Source: Muribaculaceae bacterium
Lineage (GTDB): Bacteria; Bacteroidota; Bacteroidia; Bacteroidales; Muribaculaceae
Reading direction: 5' to 3'
Length of the DNA stretch: 64,000 nucleotides
NCBI GenBank assembly: GCA_022509165.1
Contig: JAFLTT010000008.1
Span: 1 to 64,000, forward strand
Below, piece after piece: positions 1 through 9,768 of this stretch; the first letter of the stretch is position 1; every line of letters starts with the position of its first letter. The position numbers were made by a program, and so were the translations under genes. A model generated the notes under the pieces. The model was not told the origin of the DNA, did not search any database, and saw only the letters and a program-made list of their open reading frames with translations.

Positions 1-2932
1 CTGAAACCAGCAATGTCTGCAATGGCTGACGCACTTTTAAGTTGGTTTTCCTTCGCAATGCCAGTACATTGGAAGTGATACGTTGAGCCAACGCCATTCT
101 TTCCTCTAATGACGAATCTATTAATTCCGGATCACTTACCGGGAAATCAGCAATATGTACTGAGGCATATCCATTTCCTTCTGATGCGGGCAAGGTAAGG
201 TCTTTATAAAGACGGTCGGAATAGAACGGAGCAAAAGGAGCCATGAGCAAGGCAACCGTTTTAAGGCATTTATAAAGAGTCTGATAAGCCGATAATTTGT
301 CATCATCCATTTCACCGGCCCAGAAGCGTTTTCTATTCAGACGCACATACCAGTTGCTGAGATTATCATTCACAAATTCATCTATAGCTCTGGCAGCCCG
401 GGTAAGCTCATAGTCATCTAAGGCCTCCGTTACCTCTGCTACAAGACTATTCAGAAGGGATAGAATCCATCTGTCTATTTCCGGTCTGCTCTGCATGGGC
501 ACATCATCCTCTGCACCGGTAAAGCCATCTACATTGGCATAAAGCGCAAAGAATTTATAAGTATTATAAAGTGTGGCGAATAGTTTTCTGGCAACTTCCT
601 CTACTCCCTTTTCATCATATTTCAGATTGTCCCAAGGAGCAGAATTGGAAATCATATACCATCTCACCGGATCGCTTCCATATTTCTCTATATTACCGAA
701 TGGATCAATGGCATTGCCCAATCGTTTTGACATTTTATTGCCATTTTTGTCAAGTACAAGTCCATTGGAAATAACCGCCTTAAAGGCTACGGAATCGAAT
801 ATCATACCCGCAATAGCATGGAGAGTAAAGAACCAGCCTCGAGTCTGGTCAACTCCTTCCGCTATAAAGTCGGCCGGATAAACCTCTTTTGTATCCAAAA
901 GTTCCTTATTCTCAAAAGGATAGTGAATCTGAGCATACGGCATTGCACCTGAATCAAACCACACGTCTATCAAATCGGTTTCTCGATGCATCGGTTTTCC
1001 GGATTCTGACACCAAAACTATTTCATCCACATAAGGACGATGAAGATCTATGTTTTTATAATTCTCTGCTGAATTATCTCCCGGAATAAATCCTTTTTCT
1101 TTGATAGGATTGGATTTCATAAATCCGGCTGCCACACTCTTATCTATTTCTTCACATAATTGTGCATAACTGCCTATGCAGATTTCTTCCTTTCCATCTT
1201 CCGAACGCCATATAGGCAATGGAGTACCCCAATATCTGCTTCTTGAGAGATTCCAATCCTGGAGGTTTTCAAGCCATTTTCCAAATCTACCGGATCCGGT
1301 GGAAGCAGGTTTCCACTTGATTGTTTCATTCAGGTTGATAAGATTATCACGCGAAGCGGTTGTTCGGATAAACCAACTGTCTAATGGGTAATAAAGCACC
1401 GGTTTATCTGTTCTCCAGCAATGCGGATAATTATGCACATGCTTCTCGATTTTGAAAGCTTTGCCTTCTTTTTTAAGTTCGATAGAAAGAGACACATTCA
1501 GGTCTTCGGCAGATTCTGCAGCCTTTTGGTCATATTTTCCATCTACATTATAGCGTGGGTCATATGCATTTTTCACATAGTCACCCGCATGGAGTTCATA
1601 TCCCTGAAGGTTCACACATTTTTTTACAAATTCGGGATCCAGTTCATTTATCGGGAAATAGCGTCCGGTAAGGTCAACCATTGGGCGTGTCTCACCATTC
1701 TTATCAATCATGAAAAGCGGAGGAATGCCAGCAAGTTTTGCCACCTTAGCATCGTCAGCACCAAAGGTAGGAGCAATATGAACTATACCGGTACCATCCT
1801 CTGTGGTGACATAATCGCCGGGAATTACCCGGAAGGCCAGGGCTTCTACTTCTACAAACTTTTTGCCATTACTTGTAAAGACATTTTCAGGATGAGCCTC
1901 AGCATATTTCTGAATATAATCGCTGCTATTGTCGTCCAGAACCTCCACCGGTTTTACCCAGGGCATAAGCTGACAATATTTCATACCCACCAGGTCGGTG
2001 CCTTTCCAACGTCCCGTTATTCTATAAGGAACAATTTTGTCACCCTCTTTATATTCTTCCAATGGAAGTTCTTCACCCTCCTTTTTAAAATATGCCGGAA
2101 GAAGTACTTCAGCAAGAACTGCTGTAATCTTTTCACCGGTATAAGGATTATAAGTTTGCACAGCTACATAGTCGAAATTTGGACCCACGCAAAGTGCAGT
2201 ATTTGAAGGCAAAGTCCAGGGTGTGGTTGTCCAGGCCATAAATACCGGTTTCCCCCATCCCTTCATTTCATCCTTTGGGTCGCTTATTTCAAAAAGAGCG
2301 GTAGCAGTAGTGTCTTTCACATCCCTGTAACACCCCGGTTGATTTAGTTCATGGGTGCTGAGGCCTGTTCCGGCTGCGGGTGAATAGGGCTGAATTGTAT
2401 AGCCTTTGTATAGGTAACCCTTTTCGTATAGTTTACTGAGGAGCCACCATACGCTCTCAATATATTTACTGTCGTAGGTGATGTAAGGGTTGTCGAGGTC
2501 TACCCAATATCCCATCTTATGCGTAAGGTCAGTCCACTCTTTGGTGTACTTCATCACTTCTTTACGACAAGCTTCATTGTATTCGTCTACAGAAATTTTC
2601 TTGCCTATGTCTTCTTTTGTGATGCCAAGATTTTTTTCTACTCCCAACTCTACCGGTAGTCCATGGGTATCCCATCCTGCCTTACGTTTTACATGGAAGC
2701 CTTTCATTGTCTTGTATCGGCACACAATATCCTTTATAGTACGTGCCATTACATGATGTATACCCGGCATTCCGTTGGCTGAAGGAGGTCCCTCATAAAA
2801 AACAAAAGTGGGACTACCCTCCCTAAGTTTCATGGAATTCTCAAAGAGACTGGAAGCATCCCAGTCATTCAGAACTTCTTTATTAACATCCGACAGGTTA
2901 AGTGGAGTATTATATTCTTTGAATCTATTCAT
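1..2932 (-). CDS. ileS: Isoleucyl-tRNA synthetase (C-terminus cut by window edge)
   Basis: Charges tRNA-Ile with isoleucine in the cytoplasm. The frame is open from an ATG at 2930-2932 to the window edge, giving about 977 visible residues. Class I synthetase motifs are present: the HIGH-type motif as GIHH near residue 57 (after PPSANGMP) and KMSKR near residue 732. The editing region lies between them and the anticodon-binding domain follows KMSKR. The sequence breaks off in the C-terminal region, so only the last part is missing. It starts 25 bp after the ddl stop codon with no promoter visible in the gap, so it is probably co-transcribed with ddl. Family identity is certain; only the true 3' end is unknown. 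Confidence 0.97.
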   Translation of the reverse strand, partial: MNRFKEYNTPLNLSDVNKEVLNDWDASSLFENSMKLREGSPTFVFYEGPPSANGMPGIHHVMARTIKDIVCRYKTMKGFHVKRKAGWDTHGLPVELGVEKNLGITKEDIGKKISVDEYNEACRKEVMKYTKEWTDLTHKMGYWVDLDNPYITYDSKYIESVWWLLSKLYEKGYLYKGYTIQPYSPAAGTGLSTHELNQPGCYRDVKDTTATALFEISDPKDEMKGWGKPVFMAWTTTPWTLPSNTALCVGPNFDYVAVQTYNPYTGEKITAVLAEVLLPAYFKKEGEELPLEEYKEGDKIVPYRITGRWKGTDLVGMKYCQLMPWVKPVEVLDDNSSDYIQKYAEAHPENVFTSNGKKFVEVEALAFRVIPGDYVTTEDGTGIVHIAPTFGADDAKVAKLAGIPPLFMIDKNGETRPMVDLTGRYFPINELDPEFVKKCVNLQGYELHAGDYVKNAYDPRYNVDGKYDQKAAESAEDLNVSLSIELKKEGKAFKIEKHVHNYPHCWRTDKPVLYYPLDSWFIRTTASRDNLINLNETIKWKPASTGSGRFGKWLENLQDWNLSRSRYWGTPLPIWRSEDGKEEICIGSYAQLCEEIDKSVAAGFMKSNPIKEKGFIPGDNSAENYKNIDLHRPYVDEIVLVSESGKPMHRETDLIDVWFDSGAMPYAQIHYPFENKELLDTKEVYPADFIAEGVDQTRGWFFTLHAIAGMIFDSVAFKAVISNGLVLDKNGNKMSKRLGNAIDPFGNIEKYGSDPVRWYMISNSAPWDNLKYDEKGVEEVARKLFATLYNTYKFFALYANVDGFTGAEDDVPMQSRPEIDRWILSLLNSLVAEVTEALDDYELTRAARAIDEFVNDNLSNWYVRLNRKRFWAGEMDDDKLSAYQTLYKCLKTVALLMAPFAPFYSDRLYKDLTLPASEGNGYASVHIADFPVSDPELIDSSLEERMALAQRITSNVLALRRKTNLKVRQPLQTLLVS

Positions 2933-2957
2933 TGAATTATCTTGTTTGCTATTGATA

Positions 2958-4160
2958 TTAATGACGGGCCGCTTTGGCTCCATTTTTTAGGCCACCTTTT
3001 AAGCCACCACCCATAGTAAAGATATTGGTATCGTAAGAATATGTTTTACGGTCGGTATCACGTTTGCGTTTTAAGGCCAATGATACCAGACGGTCGATTA
3101 ATTCTGAGAAACTGATTCCCGACTCCTCCCATAGATAATATGAAAGGCTACCCGGAATGGTATTTATTTCATTTACAAAAATATCACCGTTTCCCTTATC
3201 AATCATGAAATCAATTCTTGACACTCCGTTGCAAGCTAACACTCTGAAGGTCTCTGACGCAAGTTTCTGAATTTTATCTGATGTCTTTTCGGGTATGTCT
3301 GCCGGTATTTTCTTTTGTGAGGCCTGCATACCTGATTTTTCTCCTCCTCCGTATTTCTCATCATAAGTGAGAAAATCCTTTTCCTTAATAGGTTCTTCAC
3401 ATACACTGCAATCTCTGTGATCTGCATCACCAAGCACACTGCAATTAATCTCCATCATGTCTTGAACCATGTGCTCAACTATGATACGTGAGGAAAAGCG
3501 TATTGCATTTTCTATTGCAGAATCAAGCGACTTGCGGTCGGATGCCTTACTGATACCTACACTGGAACCCAGATTGGCCGGTTTTACAATGACAGGGTAA
3601 CCTAATTCCTCTTCTACCCTTTTATCAATAGCCTCTCGGTTGGAAAGCCACTCCCTATCGGTGAACCAAATATAATCCACTACCGGTATGCCGCTTTCAC
3701 GAAGAATCATTTTCATGGTAATTTTATCCATGCCATTGGCAGAAGAGAGAGTGTCGCAGCCAACAAAAGGAATCCCTATTGTTTCTAAAACGCCCTGGAA
3801 CATTCCATCTTCACCATGACTACCATGAAGCACCGGGAAAGCCAGATGAAGATCAGCCACTACCGGGTCTTTCTTTGAAAACAATCCTCCCTTGCTCTTT
3901 GACCGATAAAGCTTGTAGTCTCCATAAATGGGCCGCACATACACTTCCTCCACTTTGTTTTCGAGTCCTGCCATATCCTTATAGTTGGATATTTCCAATA
4001 AAGCAGGCCCGGTAAACCATTTACCTTGTTTGGAAATGTACACCGGAATCACTTCATATTTGTCTGAATTGAAAGCATTGATTGCTTGTAAGGCAGAAAT
4101 CACAGAAATCTCGTGTTCTACCGATCTTCCACCAAAAAAAACACCTACTTTGGTCTTCAT
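2958..4160 (-). CDS. ddl: D-alanine--D-alanine ligase
   Basis: ATP-dependent ligation of two D-alanines to make the terminal dipeptide of peptidoglycan precursors. The 400-residue protein has the ATP-grasp layout: FFGGRSVEHEIS at the N-terminus, HGSHGEDGMFQG near residue 113, VKPANLGSSVGIS in the middle and the metal-binding FVNEINTIPGS near residue 330. It is longer than many Ddl proteins (about 310-370). The extra length lies in a central insert holding several Cys and Lys residues and in a Gly-rich C-terminal tail after residue 380 that looks disordered. A well-formed promoter lies just upstream (4183-4214). The short gap to ileS suggests a ddl-ileS transcript. The start ATG follows the promoter at a normal distance. 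Confidence 0.96.
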   Translation of the reverse strand: MKTKVGVFFGGRSVEHEISVISALQAINAFNSDKYEVIPVYISKQGKWFTGPALLEISNYKDMAGLENKVEEVYVRPIYGDYKLYRSKSKGGLFSKKDPVVADLHLAFPVLHGSHGEDGMFQGVLETIGIPFVGCDTLSSANGMDKITMKMILRESGIPVVDYIWFTDREWLSNREAIDKRVEEELGYPVIVKPANLGSSVGISKASDRKSLDSAIENAIRFSSRIIVEHMVQDMMEINCSVLGDADHRDCSVCEEPIKEKDFLTYDEKYGGGEKSGMQASQKKIPADIPEKTSDKIQKLASETFRVLACNGVSRIDFMIDKGNGDIFVNEINTIPGSLSYYLWEESGISFSELIDRLVSLALKRKRDTDRKTYSYDTNIFTMGGGLKGGLKNGAKAARH

Positions 4161-4182
4161 AATCTCTACTAAAAAACGGCTA

Positions 4183-4214
4183 CAAAATTACCTTTTTAAG
4201 AGGTAATAAGCAAA
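4183..4214 (-). promoter_or_regulatory. Bacteroidetes-type promoter of ddl
   Basis: On the minus strand TTTG (4211-4214) is followed after exactly 20 bp by TAATTTTG (4183-4190). This matches the Bacteroidetes primary sigma consensus TTTG-N19/20-TAnnTTTG. The start site should fall near 4178, giving a leader of about 18 nt before the ddl ATG. The -33 box begins 2 bp after the stop codon of the upstream DUF389 gene. Confidence 0.8.
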
Positions 4215-4215
4215 T

Positions 4216-5613
4216 CTAAGGCTTCTCCGGCCATGGAAATCCCCGGGGGTTAACAGTCAGCCCTATCTCGTTGTCTTTGAACCGTATCCGGAGATATTTA
4301 AGAAGTTTCTGTCTGTCGGCTTCCCCTAAACCTGTCGACGACCTTACAAACACCATGGATACTGTGTCGGGCGATACCGGTTCTACAGGGGTCACTACCA
4401 TCTGCGACAATGCCACATCCATGATAGACGGGAACAGGATTTTTAATTCAGGTGCAAGTTCCAAGGTCTGCTGATTAAACCAATTATGGAGTTTTACAAC
4501 ATCTTTAAGAGAATCGATCGTGCTTTGTTTACTTAGTAATTCCTGTTGGGCCAGATTGTAGAATTCTACAAAGTTTTTTTCGGGTGAAGCATTTGAATTG
4601 ACAGAACTTACAGAAAATCCTTGCTTTATTTGGAGAATAGTACCTCCAAGCCCCATACTGTCCATTTTATTTACCATCGCTAACTGAAGCGAATCTTTCG
4701 GCAAAGCCGTGCCAATAAGTGTGACATCTATATATTTCTTTCCATTGCTTATATATTCTTTATGACTGAGAACCTGAGTATTTGGGAAAACCATCTGCTG
4801 TTCCACAAATTCCTGTGCTCGTGCCATGAAAATATTTTTCCTTATCATTTGATACGTCAGGAAGCAACTAACCCCCACTGTACAAAATACCACAATGGTC
4901 ACAAAAGTCTGAAGACGCTTGTTCCTGGCAGTGTTTTGATAAACAACTCCTTTATATTTCAAGATCTTCACCCCAATCCAAGTTGCAAAAAGGATGAAAA
5001 TCATATTGGTGAAGAAAAGATATAAAGCACCTAAAAAGAAATGGGCCTGCCATGTAGCGATGCCGTAACCTGCCGTACAAAGTGGCGGCATAAGAGATGT
5101 GGCAATGGCGACACCTGGCATTACTTGTCCCTTATTTCTGCAGGCTATGCTTACAAAACCGGCTCCTCCACCAAATAAAGCTACAAAAACATCGTAAATA
5201 GAGGGTGATGTTCGAGCCAGCAACTGACTTGACCCCTCATACTGAGGTGATATAAGGAAATATATGGCTGACGCTGCTAAGGATCCAAGCACAGCCATAG
5301 AGATATTCTTAAAACTCCTCTTAAGCAACGCATAATCAGCTATGCCGATACCAAGACCCATACCTATGATGGGACCCATCAAGGGTGAAATCAACATGGC
5401 GCCTATCACAACAGGGGTACTGTCTGTATTCAGACCTAAGGAGGCTATAATTATAGCAAAAATCAACACCAGAAGCTGACTTCCCTTGAAATCTACTCCC
5501 GATCTGATAGACTGTTCTACATCTTGCTGTGATTCAAGATCTTCTGCAACATTAAAATATGAAAGAAGTTCTTGCCAGAAATCTTTTATTCTTACTTTAA
5601 GGTTTAAATCCAT
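4216..5613 (-). CDS. DUF389 family membrane protein
   Basis: A 465-residue inner-membrane protein of the DUF389 family, whose biochemical role is not established. The N-terminal 35 residues are soluble. About six or seven hydrophobic segments follow between residues 45 and 260, including the family-typical SPLMGPIIGMGLGIG stretch and small-residue-rich helices. The last 200 residues form a soluble domain. It sits upstream of ddl on the same strand, but ddl has its own promoter, so the two need not share a transcript. It is divergent from dapA. A -7 like element (5642-5649) precedes it. The family call is firm; any transport or sensing role would be a guess. Confidence 0.88.
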   Translation of the reverse strand: MDLNLKVRIKDFWQELLSYFNVAEDLESQQDVEQSIRSGVDFKGSQLLVLIFAIIIASLGLNTDSTPVVIGAMLISPLMGPIIGMGLGIGIADYALLKRSFKNISMAVLGSLAASAIYFLISPQYEGSSQLLARTSPSIYDVFVALFGGGAGFVSIACRNKGQVMPGVAIATSLMPPLCTAGYGIATWQAHFFLGALYLFFTNMIFILFATWIGVKILKYKGVVYQNTARNKRLQTFVTIVVFCTVGVSCFLTYQMIRKNIFMARAQEFVEQQMVFPNTQVLSHKEYISNGKKYIDVTLIGTALPKDSLQLAMVNKMDSMGLGGTILQIKQGFSVSSVNSNASPEKNFVEFYNLAQQELLSKQSTIDSLKDVVKLHNWFNQQTLELAPELKILFPSIMDVALSQMVVTPVEPVSPDTVSMVFVRSSTGLGEADRQKLLKYLRIRFKDNEIGLTVNPRGFPWPEKP

Positions 5614-5641
5614 CTTGACTTAATAGGTAGATTTTGCGTTA

Positions 5642-5649
5642 CAAATTTA
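5642..5649 (-). promoter_or_regulatory. Candidate -7 element of the DUF389 gene
   Basis: TAAATTTG on the minus strand lies 28 bp upstream of the DUF389 start codon and fits TAnnTTTG. I see no TTTG at the expected -33 position, so this is weaker than the ddl or dapA promoters. Confidence 0.45.
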
Positions 5650-5693
5650 ATGAAAAAGAAAGGAAAAGGATGAAGTTAGGTTTTCTTTTTATA

Positions 5694-5725
5694 TTTGTCT
5701 GCTCTTATTAAGTTTGTTAACTTTG
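5694..5725 (+). promoter_or_regulatory. Bacteroidetes-type promoter of dapA-dnaG-ABC operon
   Basis: TTTG (5694-5697), a 20 bp spacer and TAACTTTG (5718-5725) match the full Bacteroidetes consensus. Transcription should begin near 5730. This rules out the longer reading frame that opens at 5695 and fixes the dapA start at 5743. Confidence 0.85.
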
Positions 5726-5742
5726 CAGAAAATTTCCGAATT

Positions 5743-6633
5743 ATGGCAAATCTGAAAATAGATGGTCTTGGAGTGGCATTGATTACTCCATTTAAGGAAG
5801 ACCTTTTCATAGATTACGAAGCTTTAGGAAATATTATAGAGCATATCATAAAGGGAGGGGTAGATTATATTGTCGTATTAGGCACTACGGCTGAGACTCC
5901 CACCCTTACTTTGGAAGAAAAAAATGAATTAGCCGGGTTTGTTAACAGGAAAGTAAATGGGAGATTACCTTTAGTCTTAGGAATCGGGGGGAATAATACA
6001 GCTTCCGTTGTCAATGATATACTCACACGCAACCTTGAAGGCTATTCTGCCATCTTATCAGTTGCACCCTATTACAATAAACCTACCCAGGAAGGTCTCT
6101 ATCTCCATTTCGCATCTATTGTTGAGGCCTCTCCCCTTCCGATTTTATTATATAATGTGCCGGGACGCACCGGCGTGAATCTGTCACCACGTACTACCCT
6201 CAGGCTTGCAGCCTTGTCTGATAAATTCTGTGGAGTGAAAGAGGCGTCAGGCGACTTAACACAGGCAAAAGAAATAATAGATGGTGCTCCATCCCATTTT
6301 CATGTGCTAAGTGGAAATGATAGTGACACAGCAGCCCTGATGAAAGTTGGAAGTTCCGGTGTGATATCAGTACTTGCCAACGCATTCCCGGAGAAGATGA
6401 AAAAAATCGTTGACCTTTGCAAAGAAGGCAAGTTCGACGAAGCCATGGAGAATCAGAAGAAGTTAAATACATTGATAGGCTCATTATTTGAAGATGGTAA
6501 TCCGGCAGGAATAAAGGCTATGCTTCATCATTTGGGAATGGCTGAAAACTTTTTGCGACTCCCTTTGGTTCCGGTGAGCAAGAACCTGGAATCTAAGATA
6601 AAAAAAGAAATATCACTACTCACTGACGGATAA
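5743..6633 (+). CDS. dapA: 4-hydroxy-tetrahydrodipicolinate synthase
   Basis: Condenses pyruvate with aspartate semialdehyde, the first committed step of the lysine and diaminopimelate branch. The protein of about 296 residues has the Class I aldolase TIM-barrel motifs: GTTAETPTLT near the N-terminus, a YNVPGRTG segment with the catalytic Tyr, and the Schiff-base Lys in CGVKEASGD. The frame is open back to 5695, but that region contains the promoter, so the ATG at 5743 (MANLKIDG) is the start. The stop codon at 6631-6633 touches the ATG of dnaG at 6634, so the two are translationally adjacent. Together with dapF and dapL at 32-33 kb this supplies most of the non-acylated DAP pathway. Confidence 0.97.
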   Translation: MANLKIDGLGVALITPFKEDLFIDYEALGNIIEHIIKGGVDYIVVLGTTAETPTLTLEEKNELAGFVNRKVNGRLPLVLGIGGNNTASVVNDILTRNLEGYSAILSVAPYYNKPTQEGLYLHFASIVEASPLPILLYNVPGRTGVNLSPRTTLRLAALSDKFCGVKEASGDLTQAKEIIDGAPSHFHVLSGNDSDTAALMKVGSSGVISVLANAFPEKMKKIVDLCKEGKFDEAMENQKKLNTLIGSLFEDGNPAGIKAMLHHLGMAENFLRLPLVPVSKNLESKIKKEISLLTDG

Positions 6634-8826
6634 ATGATAGATCCGGCTACCGTTCAAAAAATTAAAGATACTGCTGATATTGTGGATGTAGTGAGCGACT
6701 ACGTGCATCTGGTGCGTCGTGGCGCAAATTATATGGGCCTATGTCCCTTTCACAATGAAAGGACCCCTTCATTTTCTGTAAACAAAAGCCGAAATTTTTG
6801 TTATTGTTTTTCTTGCCATAAAGGAGGAAGTCCCATAAATTTTATTATGGAAAAAGAAGGGGTTTCATACCATGAAGCACTTTTACATCTTGCCAAAAAA
6901 TACGGAATTGAAGTCAAGGAGCGAGAACTGACCAACGAAGAGATCGAACAGCAGACACGCCGCGAAGGGATGCTTGTGGCAAATGAATGGGCAAAAAACT
7001 ATTTCACCTCAAATCTTCTTCAGAAAGAAGAGGGACAAAATGTCGGGCTATCTTATTTGTACGGACGTCATGTCACTCAAGAAGCCATTAAGGCTTTTGC
7101 TTTAGGATATGCAATCGACCGTTTTTCCGATTACACGGATGAGGCAATTAAGAAAGGATTCAGTCTTGACATTCTGAAAGCCACAGGTCTCACCGGTACT
7201 TCACAAAATGGTAGAAACTATGATCGTTTCCGTGGTCGCATAATATTCCCGGTTATAAACACTGCCGGGAAAGTAGTGGCATTTGGAGGGCGTGATCTTA
7301 AGGGTGACTCTGCAAAATATATTAATTCTCCGGAATCTGAAGTTTATTCTAAAAGTAGAGAACTTTACGGCATTTTCCAGGCAAAAGGAGATATTGTGAA
7401 GGAAAATAAGGTATACCTGGTAGAAGGATATCTGGATGTAATAGGAATGTGGCAGTCGGGAATAAGAAACGTGGTGGCATCTTCCGGAACCGCACTGACT
7501 GACGGACAAATTTCTTTGATTCATCGATTCACAGACAACGTAACTCTCATTTATGACGGTGACTCTGCCGGAATAAAGGCTTCGTTGAGAGGTATCGATA
7601 TGTTGTTGGCGCATAATCTTAATGTAAAGGCAGTTCCCTTACCGGAAGGTGATGACCCCGATTCACTGGCGGCAAAACTCACTCCACAACAACTGAAAGA
7701 CTACCTTAAAGAGAATGAAGTAGACATAATCCGGTTTAAGATAAATGTGCTCCTTGACGATGCCAGGAATGACCCGCAAAAAAGATGGCTCGTTGTAAGA
7801 AGCATTGTAGAAAGCATTGCCAATATCTCCGACAAAATAAAGAGAGATATTTATATACAGGAATGTAGCGCCTTGCTCGATGTAAAAGAGTCTTCACTCA
7901 GTTCTGAAGTGGCGAAAGCACGCTGGAAAATAGTTGAACAGGAAAAAACGAAAAGACGCTCGGAAGAACTTCAGAAAGATTTTTCTAAAGAAAATGTAAA
8001 TCCCGGTGAAACTATTTCCTCACAATTACGTCAAATAGATGAAAAGACCCTCTCTTCACCTCTTTATCCTTTGGAAAGGGAATTGATTGATAATTGTTTG
8101 AAATATGGTTTTGTAGATATTTTCGAATCAGAAGGGTCAGAATCAGAAACTGTGCAAGTCTCAGTTATCGAATACATAGCCGAAGAATTGGAAATCGATA
8201 ATATCTCTTTTACAGTTCCTGATCATATTAAAATCTTCAACGAACTTCTTCAACTCCTTCCTCAATTTAGAAGAGACCTCAAAGAAAATGATAATGTAAT
8301 AGCCGGGCTTATAGAACAAAAGAGAAAAGAAGGATACGAAACTATCGGAGCTCTTAATCTTTCAGTTAATGAGATAAAAAGAGAAGAAAACTCATTAGAA
8401 GACCGCTTATCTTCTTTTGCTGAGAATGAAAGAGAGAGATTTGCCAAAAACTATATTTTAGACAAGTTTGGAAGTCATGAAGATGATGTTATCCGGAATA
8501 ATACAAACCGGGCACTCGTTGAAAAACATCAATTGAGTTCTTTGTTCAAAAAAAATAAAAGTCAAGAAAACTCAAAAGAGAAGATTGTATCCCTCGTGAT
8601 TTCCTCTCTCAATATTTTGAAGAATGGAATCATCGATATTCAATTGAAAATGTTGATGGAGGAACTAAAAAATCTTGACCATTCAAATGAAGATAAAGAG
8701 CGGGAACTACATAGTCGTATAAGTGAAATAATATCAATGCGTAGCCGTATGGCTAAAGATATAGGCGACAGGATTCTTTGTCCCACAAATTTAAAGACTA
8801 ATAATAGAAATGCTGCAAATAAATAA
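6634..8826 (+). CDS. dnaG: DNA primase
   Basis: Makes RNA primers for the replication fork. The 730-residue protein opens with the CHC2 zinc finger (Cys37, His40, Cys58 and Cys61 in CPFH...CFSC). It continues with the primase core and a TOPRIM domain with VEGYLDVI near residue 265 and the acidic DGDSAG motif near residue 308. A long helicase-interaction region at the C-terminus is rich in charged helices. Its ATG follows the dapA stop directly, and its last 17 bases overlap the start of the ABC ATPase gene. It is therefore expressed from the dapA promoter rather than from a macromolecular-synthesis operon with rpsU and rpoD as in enterobacteria. Confidence 0.97.
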   Translation: MIDPATVQKIKDTADIVDVVSDYVHLVRRGANYMGLCPFHNERTPSFSVNKSRNFCYCFSCHKGGSPINFIMEKEGVSYHEALLHLAKKYGIEVKERELTNEEIEQQTRREGMLVANEWAKNYFTSNLLQKEEGQNVGLSYLYGRHVTQEAIKAFALGYAIDRFSDYTDEAIKKGFSLDILKATGLTGTSQNGRNYDRFRGRIIFPVINTAGKVVAFGGRDLKGDSAKYINSPESEVYSKSRELYGIFQAKGDIVKENKVYLVEGYLDVIGMWQSGIRNVVASSGTALTDGQISLIHRFTDNVTLIYDGDSAGIKASLRGIDMLLAHNLNVKAVPLPEGDDPDSLAAKLTPQQLKDYLKENEVDIIRFKINVLLDDARNDPQKRWLVVRSIVESIANISDKIKRDIYIQECSALLDVKESSLSSEVAKARWKIVEQEKTKRRSEELQKDFSKENVNPGETISSQLRQIDEKTLSSPLYPLERELIDNCLKYGFVDIFESEGSESETVQVSVIEYIAEELEIDNISFTVPDHIKIFNELLQLLPQFRRDLKENDNVIAGLIEQKRKEGYETIGALNLSVNEIKREENSLEDRLSSFAENERERFAKNYILDKFGSHEDDVIRNNTNRALVEKHQLSSLFKKNKSQENSKEKIVSLVISSLNILKNGIIDIQLKMLMEELKNLDHSNEDKERELHSRISEIISMRSRMAKDIGDRILCPTNLKTNNRNAANK

Positions 8827-9727
8827 CCTATCAAAACATTATGGAAGCCTGAAGGCTCTGGATGATGTTTCTTTTGAAGTAGGTAAAGGTGAGATTTGTG
8901 GATTGCTGGGACCAAATGGTGCCGGCAAAACCACATTATTACGTATCATCAATAATCTCCTTGTAAATGATACTGGAAATGTACTGGTAAATGGAGAACC
9001 GGTATCTTTGAAAACTACCAGACATATCGGATATATGCCTGAGGAACGCGGACTCTATGAAAAAATGAGAGTTGAAGACCAGATAATGTATTTCGGACGG
9101 CTTAAAGGAGGAGATAAAAAACGCCTTCGTGAAGTCATGAAGGAATATATGGAGATTTTCAATCTAACAGGTCAGGGAAAACGTCTTGTTAAAGAATTAT
9201 CTAAAGGCAACCAGCAGAAAGTCCAGATAATCGCTACGTTGGTACATGAACCGGAATTGGTAATATTGGATGAACCATTCAGCGGATTCGATCCTATAAA
9301 CGGGGCATTGCTCAGAGACCTGATAGCACGGCTTAATGAAAAAGGAAGTACTATAATGCTTTCTTCTCATAATATGAGTGCTATTGAAGAGATGTGCAGT
9401 ACCATTGCTCTCATCAACAAAGGAAGACTTTTGGTGAAAGGTGATCTTTCTGAAATTAAAGACAGGCACCGCACGGGGAATCTAATCCTCACTACACGCA
9501 AAGAAATCTCAATACCTCTGCTTGAGGATAGCGGTAAAATAGAGAAAGTAGAAAAAACAACTCCACTAAATGGAAGAAAGGGTGAGGCTTATTTTATCAC
9601 AAAGAAAGAGGGTGTAAAAAATAATGATATACTCGAAGCCGTTTCTATTCAAGGAGAAATAATTCATTTTGAGGAGCATCTGCCCTCTCTGAATGAAATA
9701 TTCCTTAAATATACTTCCAATCCTTAA
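8810..9727 (+). CDS. ABC transporter ATP-binding protein, NatA-like
   Basis: Nucleotide-binding subunit of an ABC-2 type exporter. The 305-residue protein has Walker A GPNGAGKTT near residue 40, a degenerate signature loop (ELSKGNQQKVQ), Walker B LVILDEPF and the switch His in LSSHNM. The 80-residue tail after the ABC domain is typical of NatA-type subunits. It overlaps the end of dnaG by 17 bp in another frame, and the permease gene follows after 41 bp, so the pair makes one transporter. In NatA/NatB-like systems the substrate is often sodium, but nothing in this sequence decides the substrate here. Confidence 0.92.
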   Translation: MLQINNLSKHYGSLKALDDVSFEVGKGEICGLLGPNGAGKTTLLRIINNLLVNDTGNVLVNGEPVSLKTTRHIGYMPEERGLYEKMRVEDQIMYFGRLKGGDKKRLREVMKEYMEIFNLTGQGKRLVKELSKGNQQKVQIIATLVHEPELVILDEPFSGFDPINGALLRDLIARLNEKGSTIMLSSHNMSAIEEMCSTIALINKGRLLVKGDLSEIKDRHRTGNLILTTRKEISIPLLEDSGKIEKVEKTTPLNGRKGEAYFITKKEGVKNNDILEAVSIQGEIIHFEEHLPSLNEIFLKYTSNP

Positions 9728-9768
9728 GAATACTAACTAAGTTATAACCCTGAATCACAATTGACTAT

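Noticed and set aside
1421..2206. A 261-codon open frame on the plus strand with hydrophobic content
   Set aside because: It lies wholly inside ileS on the other strand, has no recognisable motif, and its composition is what the antisense of a conserved gene gives.
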